Shown: positions 9,846 to 18,755, counted from the stretch's first letter. The stretch is 64,000 nucleotides of DNA from Thalassotalea sp. ND16A (GCF_000764205.1 NZ_JQDZ01000104.1:34375-98374); one strand, 5' to 3'. The notes: generated from the letters alone by a model not told the origin. Numbers and translations: made by a program.

Positions 9846-12371
9846 TTAGGAAAGCTGTTTCTTATTCAGTGGCTTAAAGTAGAACAGCAATAAAGGTAGC
9901 AGAGTTAAATTTGCCAGCAGCGCAACCATCATTGAAAAACCGGTCAACAGTCCAAAATAAATGGTAGGGAGAAAATTGGACAAGGTGAGTATCGAGAAAC
10001 CTAAGGTGATGGTGATTGAGGTATAGTACATCGCCCGGCCAATGCTGGCATGAGCAATGAACATGGCTTTTAGGTAATCACCGCCTTTCTGATATTCCAG
10101 CTTAAATCGATGAACATAATGAATCGAGTCATCAACCGCAATACCGACACTAATTGCGGCGATGGTGATGGTCATGATATCAAGCGGCACATGGGCCCAT
10201 CCCATAATGCCGAGCACCATCAGCGCAGAAACGAGATTTGGGATCAGGGTGATCAACGCCAATTTGAAATTTTTATACATCATCATGAACATTATCAAAA
10301 TACAGAAAAACACTATGCCGAGAGTTTTTATCTGTGAGTTAAATAAGCTCTTCAGCATATTGTTGTATAACACCAGCATGCCTGAAAATTTAATTTGCTC
10401 AGGTTTTAAGCCAAACTTACTGGTTAGCCCCTGCTCAATTTCATTGAGCAACGCCGTACGTTTCAGTGATTTATCGCTTTCGAATAAGCGAATACTAAAG
10501 CGTATTTGATCGCCATCTTGCGATATGTAGGGCGTTAGAATTACGTCTTTTACCGATTCGGGTAATTTTGAATATAAAATCTCTAAGGTAAAATCATCAT
10601 TTTTGCTTGCCGGTGAAACCTGATTAATTAATGCCATCCCCGATACCACCGACAGCACTTTACCCGTTTGCGGCAGGCTCTCTAAATAACTATGATATTT
10701 TTTGATGTTGGCAAGCATGTTAAGGTTAAACCAATAGCCGTTATAAGCATTGGCCGGTTGTTCTGCCGAAAACTCGGATAAATCGTCGTCGTCCAAACCA
10801 AGTTCCGCCATTAACTCGTCATCCTCTTCCGTTGCTGTATCTACCACTTCTAGTGGAATAATCGGGGCATCGATGATCACTTCCAATGGCGTGGTGCCAC
10901 CGAGTTTTTGATCGATAAGCACCATGCCCTGGTAGATCTCGGTGGATTTTTTAAAATAATCAATAAAACGATTTTCAACGGTAAGTCGAGTTACACCAAC
11001 AATGCTTAAGATGACGATAATAAGGTAGAATAATATGACTAGCCTGCCGTTGGCCAATAAATTATGGGCAAGCCAGAGGACAATGCGCTTGGTAAAGTTT
11101 TGTTGATTCACCGGCACCCCGGGTGAAAATTGCATCATCATCACCGGAAACAGGGTAAAAGCCATAATAAAAGCCAAAGTTATCCCTAAGCTCATCATCC
11201 AGCCAAACTCTATGACTGGCCGGATATCGCTCACCATGAGCGAACCGAAGGCAATGATGGTGGTAGTGGTGGTAAATAAACAGGGAATAAGTTTTTTTCT
11301 CAACGTGGTGGAGACCAGCACCAGTTGACTCGCTTGGGGGGTTTGCCAGTGTAATTCCTGATAGCGCACGATCAGATGAATGAGCAAAGAGAGGGTCAGG
11401 ATCAACATTAGTGAAATGAAATTTGAAGATACCACCGTCACCGGCCAGTCGACCAGACCAAGAAAACCCACCATCGCAGCACCGGTAATGACACAAGTAA
11501 TTAACGGTAACAACACCCACTTTAATCGACTAAAGGCGACCGCTAAGGTAATGATAATAAAAACGAAGACAATAATACCAAAACTCATTAGGTCGTGCCG
11601 GATAAAGGCAATGGAATCTGCCGTGATCATCGGCAAACCACCAAGGTGTAACTGACCAAATTGTTGATAATCACTCATTACCCGGCGCACGTTGTTAATC
11701 AGCTTGGCTTCTTTGTTTTGCAACTCCTTGGCATATGCTGAATAGGCATTGTTAATTGCTGTCAGCTGTCGTTGCTGTTCAGCACTGAGGTCTTGCTCTG
11801 CGGCCGTTACTTTTAACGAGTTTCTTTGCTTGGCCAGCTCTAACAAGGTGTGGTCTTGCTTGATGTTGAGTATTAATGCCACGGTTTGGCTGTCGGCACT
11901 GATCAATAAATTCCGATACAGCGGACTTGTCACTAACTCTTCCCGGGCTAACTTGGGCTCGGTGCCAGCGCTTAGCAGTGTTGGTGTTTGCTGTTGCAGT
12001 AATTGCAAAGAAATTGGCGGGCTGCTGACCAAGGGCACATTTAAAATACTGATGACGGTTGCTACGTCGGCTACGTCTTCGAGACGAGCAGACAACGAAA
12101 TTAGCTGATCTAGAGTTTCCTTAGCGAATACCGGCTGGCTCGGACTAAACGTCATAATGAGATAATCATCAGAACCATACTGAGCTTTTATTTCTCGGTA
12201 AAACTGTAAACTGGCATCATTTTCGAGCACCAGAGTTTCGCTGGAGGCATCTAATCTAAAATTGCTTATATGGGCAGCAAAAAATAAACTGATGAGGATG
12301 ATGACGGCAGTAACTAGCTTAGGTTTTGCCAGAATTTGCCGTTCATAAAAATCACCGAAGTTAAAAAACAT
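9846..12371 (-). CDS. RND/MMPL-family exporter
   Basis: This 841-residue inner-membrane protein has the two-fold RND layout: one N-terminal helix, a large periplasmic loop (about 40-225), a block of five helices, an amphipathic linker and single helix, a second periplasmic loop (about 455-680) and a final block of five helices. It matches the MMPL / sterol-sensing-domain-like exporter branch that moves lipids or hydrophobic compounds using the proton gradient. The second block has the acidic run AVDDSIHYVHRF (GIAVDDSIH) expected for proton coupling. The second periplasmic loop carries an unusually acidic insert (TEEDDELMAELGLDDDDL). No membrane-fusion protein or outer-membrane channel gene lies beside it. 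The substrate cannot be read from the sequence. Confidence 0.85.
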   Translation of the reverse strand: MFFNFGDFYERQILAKPKLVTAVIILISLFFAAHISNFRLDASSETLVLENDASLQFYREIKAQYGSDDYLIMTFSPSQPVFAKETLDQLISLSARLEDVADVATVISILNVPLVSSPPISLQLLQQQTPTLLSAGTEPKLAREELVTSPLYRNLLISADSQTVALILNIKQDHTLLELAKQRNSLKVTAAEQDLSAEQQRQLTAINNAYSAYAKELQNKEAKLINNVRRVMSDYQQFGQLHLGGLPMITADSIAFIRHDLMSFGIIVFVFIIITLAVAFSRLKWVLLPLITCVITGAAMVGFLGLVDWPVTVVSSNFISLMLILTLSLLIHLIVRYQELHWQTPQASQLVLVSTTLRKKLIPCLFTTTTTIIAFGSLMVSDIRPVIEFGWMMSLGITLAFIMAFTLFPVMMMQFSPGVPVNQQNFTKRIVLWLAHNLLANGRLVILFYLIIVILSIVGVTRLTVENRFIDYFKKSTEIYQGMVLIDQKLGGTTPLEVIIDAPIIPLEVVDTATEEDDELMAELGLDDDDLSEFSAEQPANAYNGYWFNLNMLANIKKYHSYLESLPQTGKVLSVVSGMALINQVSPASKNDDFTLEILYSKLPESVKDVILTPYISQDGDQIRFSIRLFESDKSLKRTALLNEIEQGLTSKFGLKPEQIKFSGMLVLYNNMLKSLFNSQIKTLGIVFFCILIMFMMMYKNFKLALITLIPNLVSALMVLGIMGWAHVPLDIMTITIAAISVGIAVDDSIHYVHRFKLEYQKGGDYLKAMFIAHASIGRAMYYTSITITLGFSILTLSNFLPTIYFGLLTGFSMMVALLANLTLLPLLLFYFKPLNKKQLS

Positions 12372-12512
12372 AGCGATCCCTGGTTTTATTGAACATCAAA
12401 CTTATAAACTCTATAAAGCAGTAGTTAATCGTTTTATCTCAGGCATCCATGCCTTCGGTTCATAGAACTGCTTCGCAAAGAAGAATTGTTCCATACAATT
12501 CTTTAACCATTA

Positions 12513-12543
12513 AAAATGAGCAGATAATTGATCAACTTGGTAA
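12513..12543. repeat. Half copy of an interspersed palindromic repeat
   Basis: This stretch (ATGAGCAGATAATTGATC then AACTTGGTAA) matches the central and right part of the palindrome at 58736-58780. It lies in the long intergenic region upstream of the RND gene. The rest of 12372-12677 shows no gene. Confidence 0.5.
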
Positions 12544-12677
12544 TAGTATGTCGCATTTTAAAAAAAGTGCCGATTAAAACTGCTCAAAATTGCGTATCCG
12601 GTAAATGGCTCAAGCTTAGAGGGCGCGCATTACGTTTGTTTTTTTATCCCTACTATTGTTGCTGCGCTTAAAATAAA

Positions 12678-12914
12678 CTATATATCTTTAGCTGGTGGAA
12701 TATCGGTAAATACGCTGTTGCTCATCCATTGACTTACATTTTGAGTCAAGGCTTTATGGCCAATCAAGGTTAATTGCGCTGTTTTTATCGCTTTTTTATA
12801 AGTCGTATCACCCATCCATATATCGGCCATGATTTTTACTGTGGTGGTAAAGTATATGTCAATTTCTTTGCCAGGATCTTTGACACATAAATCGACATTG
12901 TCAGCTTGTACCAC
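12678..12914 (-). pseudogene. C-terminal remnant of an HxlR-type regulator with SCP2 domain
   Basis: The 78-residue frame (DNVDLCVKDPGKEIDIY, IWMGDTTYKKAIKTAQLTL, ending SNSVFTDIPPAKD) matches, by recall of the family, the C-terminal SCP2 sterol-carrier-type part of HxlR-family transcription factors, which run to more than 200 residues. The DNA-binding half is missing. An in-frame TAG lies a few codons upstream of the first possible start, and I could not read a winged-helix domain in the 300 bp further upstream. The remaining stretch 12915-13318 holds only short frames, one reading NTILNGVSCEHEQGVH, which I cannot assign. It is most likely a decayed gene. Confidence 0.65.
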
Positions 12915-13318
12915 CAGCCGCTAACGACAATGTGAATGATAACATTAACCCGGTGAGTCTATTATATTATGCCGCCTCAACTTGTGGGTGAACCCCTTGT
13001 TCATGCTCACAAGAAACGCCATTTAATATGGTGTTGCAAGCCAGTTAGTGCACAACGGCAATAAACTTGATGATGGCACACATTATCAAGTTTATTTTTT
13101 TGCACTGCTATAGCCCTGAAAGTGATATTCACCGGTCTGTTGAAAGCGCCACTTTATCGAACCATAGCTCGCCAGCAAAACATGAAAGTTTACACTTTCT
13201 AACCTAAACTTATTCAATGCTGTAGATAGCTACAAGAACATCATTTCATCTCGTCTGGTTGAAATTGAGTTTCAATGTTCTTGCGAGAAATACCCACCAA
13301 CTTCTATTGGAGAAAGTC

Positions 13319-14860
13319 ATGTCTTTGCAAAGAATGTTATTCATTTTAATGACAATGAGTTGCACGCTTGTCATCAGTAATAGTGGTCTTTCCCATGAGG
13401 GTCATGAGCATCAAGACTTGACCATCAGCAAGCTTGGTAACTTGGGCAACGTTGACTTTGACGTTTCTTGCAGCGATAAAGCACAACAGGCGATGAATAC
13501 CGGCGTTGGTTTATTGCATCACATGATGTACGCACAAGCCGAAAACCTTTTTCATCACTGGATAGCGAAAGACCCCGAATGCGCGATGTTGTACTGGGGA
13601 TATTCGATGACGTTATTTCATCCCTTATGGCCAGATACAATAAAAGAGGAAGCCTTGCAACGAGGTGCAGAGGTAATTAAAAAAGCAACAGAGCTAAATG
13701 CTTCAACTCGAGAAAAATACTATATACAAGCCGCAGCCTCATACTACGAAAACTGGCAGGTAAAAACCGATAAAGAAAGAATTGCCGCATGGGCAAAAGC
13801 GCAGGAAGCAGTGTATCAACAATATCCTGATGATATTGATGCGACAGCGTTCTATGCCTTGTCGCAAATTGTCATGGCCCCCAAGCAGGATGCCACGTTC
13901 AGTCAGCAACAAAAGGCGGGAAAACTGTTAGCTAAAATACATAAATCATTACCAACTCATCCCGGGGCAATTCATTACACCATACATGCTTACGACAGTG
14001 CGTTGCTTGCCAAACATGCGGTTGAAGCTGCCAGAGCGTACGATCAAATCGCACCCGATGTACCGCATGCGCTGCATATGCCTACCCATATTTTCGTCAG
14101 ATTAGGCATGTGGGATGATGTTATTAGCTGGAATACACGCTCGGCAAAAGCGGCGTTAAAATATCCGAGCCAAGGTACTACCAGCATGCACTACATTCAT
14201 GCTATCGATTACTTAATCTATGGTTATTTGCAAAGCGAAGATAAATCAAAGGCTTTAGCCGTGATAAAAGAGGTGGAAGCGCACCATCCTATTCAAGCCA
14301 CTTTCCCGGCTGCGTATGCCTTAACTACCATACCGGCGCGGATGTTTTTAGAACAAAAGCAATGGCAATTGGCCAGCCAATTAAAAACGCAAACCCCAGC
14401 CTATATTGACTGGATGAAATTCCCTCAGATTGAAGCCATTACCTATTACACGCGTGGTCTGGGTGCCGCCCGCAATGGCGATGTAAACGCGGCGAAGGAA
14501 AATCTGAAAGTGCTTGACCAATTATACGATAAGACATTAACAATCAGCCCTAAGTATTGGGCACCACTGGTCGATGCCCAAAGGCAAGTGGTCACAGCAT
14601 GGATTAGTTACGAGCAGGGCAATAAAAAACAGGCAATAAATCAACTCAAGCGAGCAGCCGACATTGAAGATTCACTGGACAAAAATCCGGTAACTCCTGG
14701 GGCGGTACTTCCGGCACGCGAACTATTGGCAGACATGTATATGTTAAATGGCGATTATGCCAAGGCCTTGACTGCATATAATGATAGCTTGTCCATCAAT
14801 CCAAATAGGTTGAACAGCTTAACCGGGGCGAGTGCAGCATCGAAACAAATTAAGCAGTAA
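13319..14860 (+). CDS. Periplasmic TPR-repeat protein
   Basis: The start was set at ATG 13319, with GGAG seven bases upstream; the frame extends upstream only to a TTG. The 513-residue product has a signal peptide (MSLQRMLFILMTMS, ending near SGLSHEG), a His-rich N-terminus (HEGHEHQD) and then helical tetratricopeptide-type repeats, clearest at the C-terminus (LADMYMLNGDYAKALTAYND). Motifs such as NTGVGLLHHMMYAQAE, DPECAMLYWGYSMTLFHP and HMPTHIFVRLGMWDD are typical of a conserved, poorly characterised family of exported TPR proteins. These probably act as scaffolds, with the conserved His residues suggesting metal binding (inference). It stands alone, downstream of the regulator remnant and just left of the ssrA-type direct repeat. 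Confidence 0.8.
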   Translation: MSLQRMLFILMTMSCTLVISNSGLSHEGHEHQDLTISKLGNLGNVDFDVSCSDKAQQAMNTGVGLLHHMMYAQAENLFHHWIAKDPECAMLYWGYSMTLFHPLWPDTIKEEALQRGAEVIKKATELNASTREKYYIQAAASYYENWQVKTDKERIAAWAKAQEAVYQQYPDDIDATAFYALSQIVMAPKQDATFSQQQKAGKLLAKIHKSLPTHPGAIHYTIHAYDSALLAKHAVEAARAYDQIAPDVPHALHMPTHIFVRLGMWDDVISWNTRSAKAALKYPSQGTTSMHYIHAIDYLIYGYLQSEDKSKALAVIKEVEAHHPIQATFPAAYALTTIPARMFLEQKQWQLASQLKTQTPAYIDWMKFPQIEAITYYTRGLGAARNGDVNAAKENLKVLDQLYDKTLTISPKYWAPLVDAQRQVVTAWISYEQGNKKQAINQLKRAADIEDSLDKNPVTPGAVLPARELLADMYMLNGDYAKALTAYNDSLSINPNRLNSLTGASAASKQIKQ

Positions 14861-14884
14861 ATCTTTGTCTTTTGGTAAATATCA

Positions 14885-14946
14885 AATTTCAGGCGAAAAA
14901 AAAGAGCTCAGGAAAGCTCTTTAATCTTTTAAGTTGGTGGAGTAGG
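14885..14946. repeat. Left direct repeat: copy of ssrA 3' end and terminator (att-like)
   Basis: 37 bp (14885-14921) are identical to 18240-18276, just past the 3' end of ssrA, and include the stem-loop of the ssrA terminator (AGAGCT/AGCTCT). A less exact stretch follows that ends in TTGGTGGAG, which in the right-hand copy is the last bases of ssrA itself. The two copies are 3,355 bp apart in the same orientation. This is the arrangement left by a genomic island inserted at the ssrA 3' end. Confidence 0.8.
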
Positions 14947-15243
14947 GCGAGTAGTTCCTTTGTAATTCATAAAAATATGATCGGTACAGACATATATTAC
15001 GGACTGAGTTAAATTGGCCCCCGGATTTACGTACCAGAACGCCTATAAGGGTTAACTCCCACTCGGGTTTTTTATCCTTGTCTTCGTTAGGCTCAGCTCT
15101 GCTTGTCTTTTACGGAAAACTGCATCAGCCAATATCAGCAATCTATAACCTTAGTACTAACATACCCGAACGCTCGTCTAAATATACTTAATTTTAAGCT
15201 ATACTGTATGATTATTCATCCCCAAGTGAAGTGAGAGAACACC
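14947..15243. other. Leader region of the islet operon
   Basis: No gene is visible. The stretch has a GTTAACTCCC...GGGTTTTTT run near 15050-15075 and a possible -10 box (TATACT, 15200-15205) about 40 bp upstream of the first islet gene, without a convincing -35 box. Confidence 0.4.
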
Positions 15244-15927
15244 TTGGATCGTTCATCGCTAATACCATACCTGCTATTACTTATTGGCTTCAATTGCTTT
15301 GCTGAGCAAAAGCCGTATGAAATATTGAATTTGGAAGAAGGCTACGATTCTAACGTTGATGTCTCTGGAGGTGTGTTAACCGCTTTTCAATTTGAAGGTG
15401 CCGACGAAACAGCACAATTAGATAATTTATTTATTGCTAAAAGCGAAAACTCTAAAAACCTTAATATTAAAATCTTGAGTATTGATGGTAAATATCATGC
15501 GGAATTTGCCGTTAAGTTTCTACCAACTGATAAAGAGTGGGTTGAAGTCGCCATTCCTTCAAAATATACAGAAGAACTTGCTAGTTACAAGGCGGAAGAA
15601 GTATCGGTTTATGCCTATCAAGAAGTAATAACCAAAAGGAATAAAAAAACACATTTCATCTTTCCTACTGCTTGGGGAGAGCCAAATACATTACAACAAA
15701 AATTTTACATTAATAGCGCTGGAGATTTTGCCAAACTCGCCTACGTTGATATTAACATCGGGAAACAAGTCACATTTTGTGAGCCAATATCGCGAAACGT
15801 AAAAACTTCTTTTAACTATGAATGCACATTGCCGCCAAACGCCCAACCCAAAAATAATTTTATTGTATTTACTACCACAGCTGGAGCTAAAGGGAAAAAG
15901 TATAAAATATGGCAGCCGAAAAAATAA
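15244..15927 (+). CDS. Exported protein of unknown function, islet gene 1
   Basis: A 227-residue protein that I do not recognise. The likely start is TTG 15244 with GAGAG six bases upstream; it gives a clear signal peptide (SLIPYLLLLIGFNCFAEQ) with a cleavage site after FA. The mature part is rich in beta-type sequence, has two Cys residues near the end (VTFCEP and YECTLP) that could form a disulfide, and ends in a basic tail (GKKYKIWQPKK). It is the first gene of a tightly packed operon: its last 19 bases overlap the next gene. The base composition is AT-rich compared with the housekeeping genes nearby. The role is unknown; it probably works in the periplasm with the two products below it. 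Confidence 0.75.
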   Translation: MDRSSLIPYLLLLIGFNCFAEQKPYEILNLEEGYDSNVDVSGGVLTAFQFEGADETAQLDNLFIAKSENSKNLNIKILSIDGKYHAEFAVKFLPTDKEWVEVAIPSKYTEELASYKAEEVSVYAYQEVITKRNKKTHFIFPTAWGEPNTLQQKFYINSAGDFAKLAYVDINIGKQVTFCEPISRNVKTSFNYECTLPPNAQPKNNFIVFTTTAGAKGKKYKIWQPKK

Positions 15928-16868
15928 AGCAGGTCACTTTTATAATCTGGTTAAAAAAGCAGTTAGGAATTGCGGATGCGACACCTCAAGTTCTAGTGTT
16001 AGTGGGAATATTATGTTTTTTAATAGTATTTATTCTCTCGATCATTACTTTTTCAGTGTTTAAGAAGCTTGATGACAACACAAAATATTTAATTACTGCC
16101 GAAAGTGAACACATCAGCTACCAGACTACAAAAGTATTACCTCCCCCTATTATTATAAAGAATTTTAAATACGCACAAGAGTGTGGCGATTTCAGTAAAG
16201 AAACATATTCCGAGGGCGAGTTGGATGTTAACAGGAATTATTTGCTTAAGATCACACGTATGCTGAACAATGAAGTGACAATTGTTTTAGTCAAAGCTCC
16301 GAAAAATGTGAATGAAAAAGAGCAGAATAAAAAAAATATAAAGGGTTATTTTGAAATTGAAGGTGAAGGGGTTGAATATAACAACTGCTTAGCGATAAAA
16401 GTGCAATTGAATGAGGAGAATCCTGTATTAGAGTTTAATGCAATAGGCCATGTGGAGTTAGGTAAGAGTATTACAGATGCTTCAGATGGTTATTATCCAT
16501 TGTTATTGTCGGGTGAAATTACCGTTACTGGTGAGACACTATTTTTTCAATCAACGTATCAATTTACTCCTTACGTCATAAAAAAGAGCGATTATATTTA
16601 TAACAATTCGGTAAAGGATTCTTCTCAAACCGCCATAATAAGGGTGGTAAAAGACGAACCTGGAATGACCGCAATTGTTTCGTTACACGGTGGAAATCTA
16701 TATGTTCAACGTTATCGTATGGAACCTCAATTAATTGAAAGCAGTTTTATTGATCGTGTGAGTAATGACTATGAGTTAGCGTTTAGTCTATCGATTGCTA
16801 TTGTCTTTGTGCAGTTTCTCTTTGGTGTCATCAATTTCTTATTAAGGATAGAAATGATTCATAAATAA
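15909..16868 (+). CDS. Membrane protein with two terminal helices, islet gene 2
   Basis: A 319-residue protein of no family that I recognise. A short cytoplasmic start is followed by a transmembrane helix (VLVLVGILCFLIVFILSI, about 28-52), a large middle part of about 225 residues that would face the periplasm, and a second helix near the C-terminus (LSIAIVFVQFLFGVINFLL). The middle part looks beta-rich (SGEITVTGETLFFQSTYQF). It starts inside the 3' end of gene 1 (19-bp overlap, so translation is probably coupled) and stops 17 bp before the protease gene. The layout suggests a membrane anchor or scaffold for the exported partners (inference). Confidence 0.75.
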   Translation: MAAEKIKQVTFIIWLKKQLGIADATPQVLVLVGILCFLIVFILSIITFSVFKKLDDNTKYLITAESEHISYQTTKVLPPPIIIKNFKYAQECGDFSKETYSEGELDVNRNYLLKITRMLNNEVTIVLVKAPKNVNEKEQNKKNIKGYFEIEGEGVEYNNCLAIKVQLNEENPVLEFNAIGHVELGKSITDASDGYYPLLLSGEITVTGETLFFQSTYQFTPYVIKKSDYIYNNSVKDSSQTAIIRVVKDEPGMTAIVSLHGGNLYVQRYRMEPQLIESSFIDRVSNDYELAFSLSIAIVFVQFLFGVINFLLRIEMIHK

Positions 16869-16885
16869 CGAGAAGGATTTTTATC

Positions 16886-18208
16886 ATGCTTAAAACTTTT
16901 TTTATAGGAATGTTCATCTATATCACGTGTTTCTCTGTTTTTTCGTCTGATGTATTTATAGAAACTGATATGGAATTTGGCCGAGGAATGTTACGTCAGG
17001 TAGGTTCTACTTGCTTAGTATATACCCCAAAACATGTAATCGAAGACTCTGAATCAATTTACATCAGTGGACGTTTCAAGCGCGATATAGCGGTAAGCTT
17101 ATTGACTCAATACCCTCAAGATTTAGCAGTACTATCAGTGCCATCATCCGATACTGAATTATGTCGGGAAAGTACTTGGCGCGATGGAGCAAGAGTATCT
17201 GCCATATTAAACAGTTTAACAAATGCAAAACTAAGCTTTCGAAAGAAAAATGGTGGCTTAACAGAGTACGATCTAATTATCGTTGAGAAAGAGATCCATA
17301 CATATTTTCATATTAAACTTTCAAGCAGCAAAAAAACTATCAAACAAGGCATGAGTGGCAGTACAGTTTACGTAGGCGACTACCCAATTGGCATACTGGT
17401 TTCAGTCAAAGATGGAGTAGGTAAGGTACTTAGACTGGATGATATCACCAATATTTCTCAATCAGTTGTCAGTACATTTGAAACGGAAGCAGAAAAAATA
17501 TCACGTGAAAGTGGTTTAGTTACACGAAAGACAACACCAACAACTCAAGCAGTTGCCCCCAGTTCAACAGACCAAAAGGAACAGATATTTCAAGGTGAAA
17601 TAGCCGAAGGGACTGTAAAAGTCTTTAATATACTTTCAAAAGGAAATACCGCGTATAAGTTAACGAATTTAAAGCAAAGCAACAGCGTATTGTTATCATT
17701 TGAATTTTTAAGTCCTGGAGAGCAATGGTTATATCGTTCAGGTAATTTTACTTCGGACAAGAAAAAAGAGTTTGGTTTTGGAACTCAAGAAGTTGGTGAG
17801 CACATTTTAAAAATCTCAGGCAACAGAGGTGTAGGTAGTTTTAGTCTCAAACTGGAAGAAGTTGCAACCCCAGAAGAGCTAACCGGTGAGGCTAACATCA
17901 TTGGTCACAACGATATTGCTAAAGGATTTATATCTAGCGGAACCGTTGCATACTATCGAATATTCAGTAAAGGCAATACCGCGTATAAGTTAACGAATTT
18001 AAAGCAAAGCAACAGCGTATTGTTATCATTTGAATTTTTAAGTCCTGGAGAGCAATGGTTATATCGTTCAGGTAATTTTACTTCGGACAAGAAAAAAGAG
18101 TTTGGTTTTGGAACTCAAGAAGTTGGTGAGCACATTTTAAAAATCTCAGGCAACAGAGGTGTAGGTAGTTTTAGTTTCAAATTAGAAGAGGTTAGCACTA
18201 AAAATTAA
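16886..18208 (+). CDS. Exported trypsin-like serine protease with duplicated C-terminal domain, islet gene 3
   Basis: A 440-residue protein with signal peptide (residues 1-20, FFIGMFIYITCFSVFSS). The next 180 residues look like a trypsin/V8-type chymotrypsin fold: His50 (YTPKHVIED), Asp79 (YPQDLAVLSV) and Ser157 (KQGMSGSTVYVGDYPIGIL) are placed as a catalytic triad, although the His motif is not the usual TAAH. After a Thr/Pro-rich linker come two copies of a beta-rich domain resembling PPC-type domains (about 233-327 and 340-438). Within these, 201 bp are identical at the DNA level. AAGGA lies eight bases upstream of ATG 16886. The protease probably acts in the periplasm, possibly on or with the two products encoded upstream. 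The function of the set is unknown. Confidence 0.8.
   Translation: MLKTFFIGMFIYITCFSVFSSDVFIETDMEFGRGMLRQVGSTCLVYTPKHVIEDSESIYISGRFKRDIAVSLLTQYPQDLAVLSVPSSDTELCRESTWRDGARVSAILNSLTNAKLSFRKKNGGLTEYDLIIVEKEIHTYFHIKLSSSKKTIKQGMSGSTVYVGDYPIGILVSVKDGVGKVLRLDDITNISQSVVSTFETEAEKISRESGLVTRKTTPTTQAVAPSSTDQKEQIFQGEIAEGTVKVFNILSKGNTAYKLTNLKQSNSVLLSFEFLSPGEQWLYRSGNFTSDKKKEFGFGTQEVGEHILKISGNRGVGSFSLKLEEVATPEELTGEANIIGHNDIAKGFISSGTVAYYRIFSKGNTAYKLTNLKQSNSVLLSFEFLSPGEQWLYRSGNFTSDKKKEFGFGTQEVGEHILKISGNRGVGSFSFKLEEVSTKN
17645..18175 (+). repeat. Exact 201-bp direct repeat inside the islet protease gene
   Basis: 17645-17845 and 17975-18175 are identical base for base, with a 330-bp (110-codon) period. The parts of the 110-residue units outside the identical block are diverged (GEIAEGTVKVFNILSK against GFISSGTVAYYRIFSK). 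That pattern points to recent gene conversion or selection, not a simple new duplication. Confidence 0.95.
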
Positions 18209-18239
18209 ACCGTGAGCTATTTAAAACGTTTTATCACTG

Positions 18240-18300
18240 AATTTCAGGCGAAAAAAAAGAGCTCAGGAAAGCTCTTATTCTCTAAATTGGTGGAGCGGGG
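18240..18300. repeat. Right direct repeat: ssrA terminator and 3' end (att-like)
   Basis: This is the native copy: terminator stem AGAGCTC...AGCTCT at 18257-18275, followed on the minus strand by eight T residues, and the last bases of ssrA (TGGTGGAG on the plus strand). 37 bp (18240-18276) match the left copy at 14885 exactly. Confidence 0.8.
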
Positions 18301-18638
18301 GGGAGTTGAACCCCCGTCCGAAAAACCTACATCCTCGGTACTACATGCTTAGTCGTTTATTTGTTTAACCAATTAGACGTCAAACGACAGACTTCGTCAT
18401 GGTGAGTCTGATACTGTTTCGCGGTTCACCGTCAGACACAGTTCCCTCGCTAACCTATTTGGGGTGACCATCGATCCTCTAGACAACAGGTAAGACTATG
18501 AGGCGATGGCTAGCCTTAAGCGGCTAGTGCGAACGTTTCGTCGTTAGCAATTATAGTTTTGCGGCTTTTTACCAGGCCAACCGCCCCTGGGCATGCACCT
18601 TGGGTTTCGTGAATCTCGTCGAATCCTGAATCCGCCCC
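18288..18638 (-). ncRNA. ssrA: tmRNA
   Basis: The 351-nt RNA starts GGGGCGGATTCAGGATTCG and ends in GCTCCACCA. The tRNA-like T arm (GTTCAACTCC and its pairing strand) is intact. The tag reading frame at 18516-18548 (minus) reads Ala-Asn-Asp-Glu-Thr-Phe-Ala-Leu-Ala-Ala-stop, which with the charged Ala gives the tag AANDETFALAA. tmRNA rescues stalled ribosomes together with SmpB, whose gene lies 1 kb away. The 3' end is also a classic site for integrases, in line with the duplicated 3' end at 14885. Confidence 0.97.
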
Positions 18639-18679
18639 AAAGTTTCTATTGGTTTACGAAATAACTCAATAGAATGACT

Positions 18680-18708
18680 ATTATAGCGCTTAATTGGTGT
18701 AGAAACAA
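18680..18708 (-). promoter_or_regulatory. Likely sigma-70 promoter of ssrA
   Basis: On the minus strand TTGTTT and a perfect TATAAT are 17 bp apart. The -10 box lies about 40 bp upstream of the mature tmRNA 5' end, which would leave a leader for RNase P to remove. Confidence 0.65.
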
Positions 18709-18755
18709 CGCGGGTAATTAATGTACAGTTGTTGTGTTTTAAGTGTTCAAAGGTT

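Noticed and set aside
11062..11520. 152-codon frame overlapping the RND gene
   Set aside because: A shadow in another frame of a well-supported long membrane-protein gene.
14885..18300. Insertion sequence or prophage
   Set aside because: No transposase, integrase or phage structural gene lies between the direct repeats, and the repeats are direct, not inverted.
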